Below, one piece after another: positions 6,204-12,888 of a stretch of DNA of 16,065 bases (the stretch's first letter is position 1; each line of letters begins with the position of its first letter). Origin of the DNA: Streptomyces roseochromogenus subsp. oscitans DS 12.976 (GTDB lineage Bacteria; Actinomycetota; Actinomycetes; Streptomycetales; Streptomycetaceae); assembly GCF_000497445.1 (NCBI RefSeq), contig NZ_CM002285.1, forward strand, positions 8,397,095-8,413,159. The letters run 5' to 3'. Under the pieces are notes generated by a model, which had not been told where the DNA came from, searched no databases, and saw only the letters and a list, made by a program, of their open reading frames with translations. A program made the translations under genes and the position numbers.

Positions 6204-8671
6204 CAAGGGGGACGAGCAGCGGAATGAGGAGCTTCCAGCAGCTCTACTACACCTCCTGCGAGCACGGGCTCAGCGGTTCCTCCGGCTTCCAGTTCAACGC
6301 GGTCAGCGAGCGGGTCTCGGCCGAGACCCGGCACCGGGTGGAGGGCCTGGCCGGGTATGAACCACCGCGCTCCCTGGTCGAGTCGGACACCCCCGAGCTG
6401 CTGGCCCGCTGCCCGGTGAACCTCTGCCACACCCCGGGCCGGCCGGGCGGCGCCACCACGCTGTGCGTGCGGTATGTCGGCCGGGACTCGGCGCGCCGCT
6501 TCGGCAACTACTTCGCCCACGCCCTGTACACCGAGGGCGAGTTCACCCCGGACAGCGGCGAGCCGCTAGCGATCGAGCTGTGGGACTCCCCGCTGTGGAC
6601 CGCACGAGTCGCCGGCACGACCGAGATCCCGGAGCTGCCCGCGCCCCTGCCACGCGGCCCGCTGTCCCCTCGCTCGGCGCGCGCCTTCCTGCGTGCGCAC
6701 CCGCACGCCGAGCAGCTTCCGGCCTTGCTGGCGGCGGTGTTCACGGCGCTCGCGGAGGACGGCTCGGTCGTGGTGATCGACGATACGACCGACCGGATCG
6801 CCCACTGGTTCGCGACCGTCTCCTACCTCCTGCCACCCCCGCTGGCCCGCACTCTTTCCTTCGCCACCTACCTCTTCCGCCCCACCCGCAGCCGGCTGCA
6901 CCTCATCGGTACGGTGCCCGAGGCCCACCCCGAGTTCGGCCCCGACGACGAGGAGTCGTACACCGTCTTCGACTTCTCCGCGGGCCGCTTCCCCGAGGTG
7001 GTGCCCACCCACCATCTGGTACGGCTGCTGACCCGGATCGGGGTCGGGTCGATCCGCTCGGTGTGGTCCTGGACGGCCGAGTACACACACGGCCAGGAGT
7101 GGGCGCTGGGCGACTGGCACGCCCCGGTGGCGGCGGCCGCGGCGGCGGGGGGCATCGAGCTGACCGACGCCGACGTCCGCGCGGTGATCGACTGGCTGCC
7201 CGGCGCCGGTCATCTCGGACCGCGCCGGGCGGCGGTGGCGGCGGACATCCACCACAAGCACCGGGACCTGAACGACGACCAGCTCGCGGCGCTGAGCGCG
7301 GCCGCCCAGGCGGGCGGCGACGTGGCGCTGCACCAGGAACTGGAGGGCAAGCTCCACCAGTCCCGCATCCGCGCCTATGTGACCGGCACGGAGAACGCGC
7401 CGGGCCCTGTGCCGATCACCCATCCAGCCGAGAAGGAGCGGGCCACCGCCCTGTGGCAGCGGCTGCTCGGCGAGGCCGCCACCAGCCGTCAGCGGGTACG
7501 GCTGCTGCTGTGGGCGGTGGGTGCGCGGCTCGCCCCGCCGCCGGAGCTGCTCGCGGCCCAGAGCCTGGATCTGGCCCGCGCCCTGCTCGGTTCCTCCGGC
7601 GCGGGCCCCGGCCTGCGCGAGGACGTCGCCCAACTCGTCTACACACTGAGGGAGTTCAGGGCCGCGCTGGCGACGGCGGTGCACGAGGTGCTGGACGAGC
7701 GGGGCGGGGGTCAGGAGCAGCTGTTCGCCCAGTTCCCGGCCCAGTTGCTGAGCGAGCGGGACCTCGATGAGCGGCCCCGCCTCCTTGAGCACTACTGGCG
7801 GGCGCAGGCCGAGCGGGAGCCCGCCCGCACGGTCGAGCTGCTGTTCAGGATCCTTCAGGTGCGCGGCCTGGCCACGCCGGACGCGGAGCTCCTGCGCGGG
7901 CTGTGGCGGCAGCCGTCACCGGTCTGGACGTATGAGGAGGCGACCGCGATCGCCCGCGGGCTGCCGTCGGACCAGCCGGTGGCCGAGGTGGTCGCCGAGT
8001 GGTTCGACCGCGCGATGAAACAGGAGGTCAGGGACGAGCAGGGCCTAAGGGACTGCCTGGTGCTGTGCGACACACTGACCGCACCCGGCCGCTACGCCTG
8101 GCTGCGGGCGGTCACCCAGGAGTGCGTGCGGACCATCCTCCGGCTGGACGCGGCCCTGCGCGAGGCCACCGAGGCCACAGCGCTCGCCCGCGCGTTCCGG
8201 ATCCCGCAGATCGACGCCTGGGCGGCACCCCGCGCACTGAAGCACTACCGGCTGCTCCCCGCCATGCTCCGGCTGCCCGCCGACCCGGCCCGGCTGCGCA
8301 CGGAGATCGGGGAGTTCGGCTTCTCCCTGGCCGACGGCTATCTGCGCGCCGTACACCGGGCCGCGCTGACCTCGGGCCGTGTCGACGAGGTGCTGTTGAG
8401 TCATGTCACAGGGGTGATCGCAGTCAACGGCGAACGGGTCGCACTGCCGCAGGCGCACCTGGAGATCGTCGAGGCGCTGCGCCTGCACACCGCCCACCAC
8501 TGGCGGTCCGAGGACCTGGACCGCCTGGCCCGCGCGCTCCGCCCCTATGACACACGGCTCGCCGACGACTATCAGGAGTACGCCGAAGACCGCCTGGGCC
8601 GCGTGAAGAAGTGGACCCGCAAGCGCGCCCAGCGGCGGTCCCCGGACGGCCCCCGACCGGAAGAGGGGTGA
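6200..8671 (+). CDS. GTPase-associated protein 1 (GAP1)-type protein
   Basis: The hallmark N-terminus is QLYYTSCEHGLSG (residues 14-26) followed by FQFNAV (30-35), which I recognise as the N-terminal signature of the GTPase-associated protein 1 family. The ATG at 6200 overlaps the GTPase stop (ATGA) and gives 823 residues. An alternative ATG at 6224 (815 residues) has AAGGGGG about twelve bases upstream and cannot be excluded. The first roughly 150 residues form the GAP1 N-domain, with a Cys/His-rich CPVNLCHTPGRPGG stretch and a GNYFAHALY motif. A middle region to about 270 includes RAFLRAHPHAEQLPALLAAV and the TLSFATYLFRPTRSRLHLIGT motif. The remainder, about 270-800, is a long, mostly helical Leu/Ala/Arg-rich C-terminal region. 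The last 20 residues are strongly basic. No catalytic motif or membrane helix is evident. Family context says it pairs with the flanking GTPases; its biochemical role is unknown. Confidence 0.9.
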   Translation: MTRGTSSGMRSFQQLYYTSCEHGLSGSSGFQFNAVSERVSAETRHRVEGLAGYEPPRSLVESDTPELLARCPVNLCHTPGRPGGATTLCVRYVGRDSARRFGNYFAHALYTEGEFTPDSGEPLAIELWDSPLWTARVAGTTEIPELPAPLPRGPLSPRSARAFLRAHPHAEQLPALLAAVFTALAEDGSVVVIDDTTDRIAHWFATVSYLLPPPLARTLSFATYLFRPTRSRLHLIGTVPEAHPEFGPDDEESYTVFDFSAGRFPEVVPTHHLVRLLTRIGVGSIRSVWSWTAEYTHGQEWALGDWHAPVAAAAAAGGIELTDADVRAVIDWLPGAGHLGPRRAAVAADIHHKHRDLNDDQLAALSAAAQAGGDVALHQELEGKLHQSRIRAYVTGTENAPGPVPITHPAEKERATALWQRLLGEAATSRQRVRLLLWAVGARLAPPPELLAAQSLDLARALLGSSGAGPGLREDVAQLVYTLREFRAALATAVHEVLDERGGGQEQLFAQFPAQLLSERDLDERPRLLEHYWRAQAEREPARTVELLFRILQVRGLATPDAELLRGLWRQPSPVWTYEEATAIARGLPSDQPVAEVVAEWFDRAMKQEVRDEQGLRDCLVLCDTLTAPGRYAWLRAVTQECVRTILRLDAALREATEATALARAFRIPQIDAWAAPRALKHYRLLPAMLRLPADPARLRTEIGEFGFSLADGYLRAVHRAALTSGRVDEVLLSHVTGVIAVNGERVALPQAHLEIVEALRLHTAHHWRSEDLDRLARALRPYDTRLADDYQEYAEDRLGRVKKWTRKRAQRRSPDGPRPEEG

Positions 8672-8679
8672 GCCATTCG

Positions 8680-10224
8680 ATGGACGACATCCTGCTCTTC
8701 GTCATCATCCCCGCGGTCTACCTGGCCCTGCTCCTGGTCTACCTGGTCTTCGCCCCGGCGATCGCGGTCCTGCGCGGGGCCGCCCTGGTCAGTGAACTGC
8801 TTTGGCGTTACGGCCAGTTGCTCAACGGCGTGTTGCGCCTGCGCACCCCCGAGTTCGTGACCATCCCGCCGTACCGCCCCGCCGACGAACTGGCCCACCG
8901 CAACTACTTCTTCGGCCCCGCCACCCGCGACCTGCGCCAACTCCTCACTCAGGGCTGGCGTTTGTATGTCCGCACGGTCAACGACGCCTACCGCCGGGTG
9001 ACCGCCCGCCAGTTCACCGCCCCCTCCATGCACCGGTCCGTCTCTGTCCCGTACGGCCTGACCCTCTACCTGGGCCTCGGCGTCGGCGCCGCCGCCGCGG
9101 TACCGGTGCTGGGCCTGCTCCTCGGCGTGCAGGCGCTCGGCGTGGCTCTGCTGACGGCCGGTGCCCGGCTCACCGCGCTCACCCTGCGGGCCGCCGACCG
9201 CACGGTGATGATCCTGCGCGGGCTGCCCCGGGGCATGCTGTGCCCGAGCTGCTTCGAACGCGTCCCCTATCCGGCATACGACTGCCCCCGCGCGACCTGC
9301 CGACGCCGGCACGCCGACATCCGCCCGGGCACCTTCGGCCTCTTCCGGCGCCGGTGCGCCTGCGGCGAGCGGATACCGACCCTGCTGATGCTGATGAGCA
9401 GGGACGCCCGGCTGAGCGGCTTCTGCGTGCACGAACACTGCGGCAAGCCGATGAACCCGGACGCCGGGCACATGCCCGAGCTGATCCTGCCGCTGATCGG
9501 CGGCCGGGCCGCGGGCAAGACGCAGCTGATGGCGGCGATGGTGAAGTCACTGGAGAACACGGCGGAGAACGGCGGGCCGGCGATCCGGCTCGCGGACCCC
9601 GAGTCGCGTGCCAACCAGCGGGTGCTGAACGAGGTCCTGGAGATCCAGGGCCACACCCGTCCCACCCAGAAGACCTTGCCCCGAGCCCATTCGTTCGTGC
9701 TCGGCAGCGGCCGCGCCGAGCGGCTGGTGCATGTCTTCGACACAGCCGGCGAGCGGTTCGTCAACCGGGAGGAGACCGACGCGCTGCGCTATGCCCGGGA
9801 GGCCCGCACCTTTGTGTTCGTCCTCGACCCGATGGCCGTCGACGCGTTCTGGACCCGCCTCGACCCGGCGGGCCCGAAGGTCGACCGCACGCTGGGCTCG
9901 ACGGTCGACCCGGAGGACGTGTTCGCGCGCTCGCTCCAGACCGTACGCACGATGGGCACCCGCCTCGACAAGGCCCGGCTCGCCGTCGCCGTCACCAAGA
10001 GGGACCTTCTGGCAGGCCGGCCGGGCCTGCTGCCCGACCGCCCGGACGACAGCGATACAGCTCGGGAGTGGCTGTGTGAGCGGCTGGGGTTGCGGAATCT
10101 GGTGAAGACGATGGATTTGGAGTTCGGTGAGGTGCGGTTTTTCTGCACGGCGGCGGTAGCGGATCAGGAGGGGCGGGTGGACCCGAGTATTGCGGCTTTC
10201 GTTGAGTGGTGTCTGCGCGAGTGA
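8680..10224 (+). CDS. Membrane-anchored zinc-ribbon GTPase (double-GTPase system, second partner)
   Basis: The ATG at 8680 is preceded by AAGAGGGG (8661-8668) and lies eight bases after the GAP1 stop, giving 514 residues. Residues about 3-28 are a hydrophobic N-terminal anchor (LLFVIIPAVYLALLLVYLVF). A second hydrophobic stretch occurs at about 127-165 (LYLGLGVGAAAAVPVLGLLL), so the protein probably has a membrane hairpin with the catalytic part in the cytosol. A zinc ribbon follows: CPSC at 188-191, CPRATC, and CAC, with a later HEHC. The GTPase core has G1 GGRAAGKT (274-281), G3 DTAGER (354-359), LDPMA, G4-like TKRD (439-442) and a G5-like FFCTAAVAD near the C-terminus. Compared with the upstream GTPase the core is related, but the G4 differs (TKRD against SKMD) and membrane segments are added. 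This is typical of the second (DO-GTPase2-like) partner; subfamily naming is from memory. It ends the six-gene operon. Confidence 0.88.
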   Translation: MDDILLFVIIPAVYLALLLVYLVFAPAIAVLRGAALVSELLWRYGQLLNGVLRLRTPEFVTIPPYRPADELAHRNYFFGPATRDLRQLLTQGWRLYVRTVNDAYRRVTARQFTAPSMHRSVSVPYGLTLYLGLGVGAAAAVPVLGLLLGVQALGVALLTAGARLTALTLRAADRTVMILRGLPRGMLCPSCFERVPYPAYDCPRATCRRRHADIRPGTFGLFRRRCACGERIPTLLMLMSRDARLSGFCVHEHCGKPMNPDAGHMPELILPLIGGRAAGKTQLMAAMVKSLENTAENGGPAIRLADPESRANQRVLNEVLEIQGHTRPTQKTLPRAHSFVLGSGRAERLVHVFDTAGERFVNREETDALRYAREARTFVFVLDPMAVDAFWTRLDPAGPKVDRTLGSTVDPEDVFARSLQTVRTMGTRLDKARLAVAVTKRDLLAGRPGLLPDRPDDSDTAREWLCERLGLRNLVKTMDLEFGEVRFFCTAAVADQEGRVDPSIAAFVEWCLRE

Positions 10225-10351
10225 GCGTTCCCCCCGGCCACCTCGTCGCGCATGTGGATGAGGTGTGGAGATCGCCCGAGCCGACGGATGAAAACCGATG
10301 AAAGTCCTGAGGGCCGCGTGACGTGGGGCTCTGAATGTGGCTTTACTGGGA

Positions 10352-10401
10352 GTTACCCATGGACCATCGCTCGGACCAGGCGTGGCGGGGATCAGGGTAA
10401 C
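10352..10401. promoter_or_regulatory. Inverted repeat in the gap before the lysin gene
   Basis: The 190-base gap 10225-10414 holds no gene. It contains GTTACCC at 10352-10358 and its exact complement GGGTAAC at 10395-10401, 36 bases apart and ending where the lysin ribosome site (CGGGAGGA, 10401-10408) starts. It could be an operator or an RNA stem that hides the ribosome site, but a 7-base match is short. A GATGAAA direct repeat also occurs around 10287-10302. I see no convincing -35/-10 pair and no terminator after the GTPase gene, so read-through from the operon is possible. Confidence 0.25.
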
Positions 10402-10414
10402 GGGAGGACTGTCG

Positions 10415-12181
10415 ATGGCTTACGCCAAGGGGTACGACGTGTCCGACTTCCAGTCGGGCATACCGGGGGACGCAGGCTTCGCTTTCATCAAGGCCACCGA
10501 GGGCGCGCACACCGAACAGAGCGGCTACAAGCAGAAGTTGGCCGAGGCTCGACGCCGCAAACTGGTGGTCGGGCACTACCACTTCCTGCACGCGGAGAAC
10601 GCGGTCGCGGACGAGGTGGACCACTTCTGCCGGGTCGTCGGCCATGTGCCGCAGGGCGAGTTGCTGGCACTGGACTTCGAACCGTACGGCCAGAACGTGA
10701 GTGACGCGCACGCGACCCAGGTGAAGAACCAGTGGCTGGCGGCGGTGAAGCGGCACTACCCGGACAACCTGGTCGGCCTCTACGTCGACCGCGACTACTG
10801 GTTCCGGACCGATGACAACGCGGGTGACTTCCTCTGGATAGCGGACTACGTCACACCGGGCGCGCCCAGGATCCGGGCTCCGTGGAAGTTCCATCAGTAC
10901 ACCGACCGGCCGATGGACGTCGATGTGTACCACGGCACGATGCGGGAGCTGAGGGAGTGGGCGGGCGCCGCGGCGGCGAAGCCGTCCCCTGCGCCACGGC
11001 CGCACCCTCAGCCCACACCGCACCCGCGGCCCGCGCCGCATCCGGGGCCCCAACAGCCATGGAAAGGCCTGCAGTTGGTTTCGCGCGCCGAATGGGGCGC
11101 CCGCCCCTGGCGGGAGCCGAACGGGTCGATCCCGTACCACGAGCCGCGCAAGGGTGTGAAGATCCACTACCTGGGCACGCCGTACACGTTCGGCCCGCAC
11201 TCCACCTGCGCGGCCTATGTGCGCCGCATCCAGGACGGGCACATGGACTTCGACAAGTGGTCCGACATCGGCTACAGCTTCGTGGTCTGCGAGCACGGTG
11301 TGGTCTACGAAGGCCGCGGGCTGCAGCGGCGCAACAGCGCCAACGGGAACGTGCCGCTCAACGAGGCACACTACGCGGTCTGCGCATTGGTCGGCGCTTC
11401 CGGATCCACCACGCCCACCTGGGACCAGCTCAACGGCCTTCGGGACGCGATCGAGTACTGCCAGAAGCATGGACCGGCCGGTCCGGAGATCAAGGGCCAT
11501 CGGGACGGGTACGCCACCGACTGTCCTGGGCCGGTGCTCTACGCGTGGGTGCGCGAAGGGGCGCCGCGGCCGTCGGGCTCGGGCACCAGCCCCAAGCCTG
11601 AGCCCAAGCCACAGCCCAAGCCTCAGCCCGAGCAGCCGGTACGCCGCCAAGTCACCCTCGGTGGGCTGCGATACGGCTTCGGCGCCAACGGCATGCACGT
11701 CACCGCAGTCGGCCGGGCGCTGGTCGCCGCCGGGTTCGGCAAGCACTACCACGACGGCCCTGGCCCCGAGTGGACGGACGCGGACACCCTCAACTACGCC
11801 GACTACCAACGCAGTCAGGGCTTCTCCGGCGCTGACGCCGACGGCGTGCCCGGTGAGCGTTCGCTGCGCTCCCTGTTGCACGGGGCGATACCGCTCGCCA
11901 CGGTCGCGCACACCAAGGTGGTCGACTCGGCACGGCACGACCCGGGCGCTCCGCAGGGCGCGACCAGCAACCCGGACGACGTCCTCACGATCGAACTAGC
12001 CCTGGCCGACGAGGGGCTGCTCGATCGCAGGTGGGTCGACGGCTCCTTCGGCACCAAGACCGTTGCCGCCTACTCACAGCTCCAGAAGCGCTACGGCTAC
12101 ACCGGGATGATGGCCGACGGCATCCCCGGCAAGGACTCGCTGACCAGGCTCGGCCATGCGCACGGCTTCGCCGTCGAGTGA
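10415..12181 (+). CDS. Bifunctional peptidoglycan hydrolase (GH25 muramidase + PGRP amidase), endolysin-like
   Basis: The ATG at 10415 is chosen because CGGGAGGA (10401-10408) is ideally placed; the in-frame GTG at 10337 has no good site. The product has 588 residues. Residues 5-200 are a glycoside hydrolase 25 (lysozyme) domain: GYDVSDFQ with D8/D11, FIKATEG, GHYHFL and the catalytic-type LDFEP (D87, E89). A Pro/His-rich linker spans about 190-215. Residues about 220-385 are a PGRP/amidase-2 domain (LVSRAEWGARPW) with zinc ligands H251 (KIHYLG), H362 (GHRD) and C370 (DCPG), so an N-acetylmuramoyl-L-alanine amidase. A KPQPKPQPE linker follows, then two C-terminal peptidoglycan-binding-like repeats (about 410-490 with GADADGVPG; about 520-585 with MMADGIPGKDSL). 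There is no signal peptide, typical of endolysins needing a holin or cell breakage for access to the wall. A holin-like gene follows 30 bases later. It probably cuts both glycan and peptide links, either for particle release or self-lysis. Confidence 0.92.
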   Translation: MAYAKGYDVSDFQSGIPGDAGFAFIKATEGAHTEQSGYKQKLAEARRRKLVVGHYHFLHAENAVADEVDHFCRVVGHVPQGELLALDFEPYGQNVSDAHATQVKNQWLAAVKRHYPDNLVGLYVDRDYWFRTDDNAGDFLWIADYVTPGAPRIRAPWKFHQYTDRPMDVDVYHGTMRELREWAGAAAAKPSPAPRPHPQPTPHPRPAPHPGPQQPWKGLQLVSRAEWGARPWREPNGSIPYHEPRKGVKIHYLGTPYTFGPHSTCAAYVRRIQDGHMDFDKWSDIGYSFVVCEHGVVYEGRGLQRRNSANGNVPLNEAHYAVCALVGASGSTTPTWDQLNGLRDAIEYCQKHGPAGPEIKGHRDGYATDCPGPVLYAWVREGAPRPSGSGTSPKPEPKPQPKPQPEQPVRRQVTLGGLRYGFGANGMHVTAVGRALVAAGFGKHYHDGPGPEWTDADTLNYADYQRSQGFSGADADGVPGERSLRSLLHGAIPLATVAHTKVVDSARHDPGAPQGATSNPDDVLTIELALADEGLLDRRWVDGSFGTKTVAAYSQLQKRYGYTGMMADGIPGKDSLTRLGHAHGFAVE

Positions 12182-12211
12182 CCTTCCGCCGCAACGGACT
12201 GAGGAACCGTC

Positions 12212-12505
12212 ATGTATCAGATAGCTATTTCCCTTTGGCGTACCTTCGTGCCCTACCTGGTGGCCTTCGTCGTGCTGCAGGCCGCGCGGCTGGGCATCCA
12301 TCTGAACAACGCCACCGTGAACTCCGCTCTCACCACCGGCTTCGGCACGGTCTACTACGCGGTCTTCCGTGTGCTGGAGCACCGCTACGGCGCCCGCTGG
12401 GGCTGGTTCCTGGGAGCGGCCAAGCCGCCGGCCTACGCGCTCGCGGGAACTCCCGCCACCGGCACTCACGCGATCGACTACACCAGGCTTCCCGAGGGCG
12501 GCTGA
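12212..12505 (+). CDS. Small holin-like membrane protein
   Basis: A 97-residue product with the ATG at 12212 preceded by CTGAGGAA (12198-12205). Residues about 8-30 (FVPYLVAFVVLQAARLGIHL) form a transmembrane helix. Residues about 38-56 (LTTGFGTVYYAVFRVLEHRY) form a second, more amphipathic one, followed by a Gly/Pro/Ala-rich soluble tail (GWFLGAAKPPAYAL). Size, topology and position right after an endolysin resemble small holin-like proteins encoded next to lysin genes in actinobacteriophages and phage-like loci. Expected role: oligomerise in the cytoplasmic membrane and let the leaderless hydrolase reach the wall. Sequence identity to a named holin family cannot be judged here; a general small membrane protein is the alternative. 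Confidence 0.75.
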   Translation: MYQIAISLWRTFVPYLVAFVVLQAARLGIHLNNATVNSALTTGFGTVYYAVFRVLEHRYGARWGWFLGAAKPPAYALAGTPATGTHAIDYTRLPEGG

Positions 12506-12591
12506 CATCAGCTCAAGTCCCCTATAAACGATGGACAGTTGTGAAGGCGGTTGGGGTGAAGCGTGCAGATCTCCGTCTCCGGCCGGGAATG

Positions 12592-12624
12592 ACCAGTACT
12601 GACCGGATGCGGTCCTTGACTGGT
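12592..12624. promoter_or_regulatory. Two-part stem-loop or operator in the CIS leader
   Basis: Outer arms ACCAGT (12592-12597) and ACTGGT (12619-12624) enclose inner arms GACCG (12601-12605) and CGGTC (12610-12614) around a GATG loop. Both pairs are exact. The right outer arm overlaps a TTGACT hexamer (12616-12621) that could be a -35 box, so a repressor bound here would block it. It may equally be an RNA structure. Confidence 0.4.
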
Positions 12625-12645
12625 ACGTAACCGCACCGTGAGACT
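12616..12645 (+). promoter_or_regulatory. Candidate promoter for the CIS structural genes (weak)
   Basis: TTGACT (12616-12621) is a good -35 match for the housekeeping sigma factor; 18 bases later GAGACT (12640-12645) is a poor -10 that keeps only A at position 2 and T at position 6. It would give a leader of about 240 bases before the sheath start. A start-site map would decide. Confidence 0.2.
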
Positions 12646-12744
12646 CATCCTGCGTTCAGGCACCAGGGACTTCATGTGTAACCAGCGCAACACCTCGCGG
12701 TACAGGTGCCGCAGGGGCTGCGACGGGGGAATCAGGTAACGGCC

Positions 12745-12765
12745 GCACCGGGCCTCTCCCGGTGC
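12745..12765. other. Perfect 8-bp GC-rich hairpin in the CIS leader
   Basis: GCACCGGG (12745-12752) pairs exactly with CCCGGTGC (12758-12765) around the loop CCTCT. No T-run follows, so it is not a classical intrinsic terminator. It may be a leader structure, attenuator or processing site. Confidence 0.5.
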
Positions 12766-12792
12766 TCGCAAGTCGTGACTCCGCACGCATTC

Positions 12793-12822
12793 GACGGCGA
12801 CGACAGCGCGCTGCGCGCCGTC
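12793..12822. other. Second leader inverted repeat
   Basis: GACGGCG (12793-12799) pairs exactly with CGCCGTC (12816-12822), enclosing the perfect palindrome CAGCGCGCTG (12804-12813). It lies about 65 bases before the sheath start. GC-rich DNA makes such repeats easier by chance, but together with the two upstream stems it suggests a structured leader. Confidence 0.4.
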
Positions 12823-12878
12823 GGCCGGTTCGCGTGCGTCTTCCTCCTTCTTCGTGTCCCCGGGTGCGACAAGGGAAT

Positions 12879-12883
12879 GGAGG
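12879..12883 (+). promoter_or_regulatory. Ribosome binding site deciding the TTG start of the sheath gene
   Basis: GGAGG at 12879-12883 (inside GGAGGGGG) sits five bases before TTG at 12889. The alternative ATG at 12877 overlaps this site itself and would have only a poor site upstream, so TTG is the better start. Confidence 0.7.
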
Positions 12884-12888
12884 GGGAA

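Larger units (their letters stand above)
12506..12888. other. 383-base non-coding leader between the lysis cassette and CIS structural genes
   Basis: No convincing gene lies here. The sheath frame stays open upstream to 12706, but that part reads as unlike the sheath family and lacks a ribosome site. On the minus strand an open frame passes through, but it continues antisense into the sheath gene. The segment holds three inverted repeats (listed separately) and two weak promoter-like patterns: CTGACA (12502-12507) with TATAAA (12523-12528) at a short 15-base spacing, and TTGACT (12616-12621) with GAGACT (12640-12645). It is locally less GC-rich at 12510-12660. It probably carries the promoter and leader of the CIS structural operon. 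Confidence 0.6.

Noticed and set aside
500..8810. TTA triplets (for example 500-502 and 8808-8810) as sign of bldA control
   Set aside because: Both are out of frame with their genes; no in-frame TTA codon was seen in the annotated genes.
10395..10400. GGGTAA as a SigB-type -10 box before the lysin
   Set aside because: No GTTT-like -35 lies at the right distance, and the hexamer is only about 15 bases from the start codon, inside the leader next to the ribosome site.
10337..10414. Upstream GTG start for the lysin
   Set aside because: The GH25 domain begins at once after the ATG at 10415, which has CGGGAGGA upstream; the extra 26 residues look neither like a signal peptide nor like the family.
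12706..12888. N-terminal extension of the sheath frame
   Set aside because: The sheath family starts at the Y-P-G-V-Y motif just after the TTG at 12889, which has a good ribosome site. The extension has no family likeness and covers two inverted repeats.
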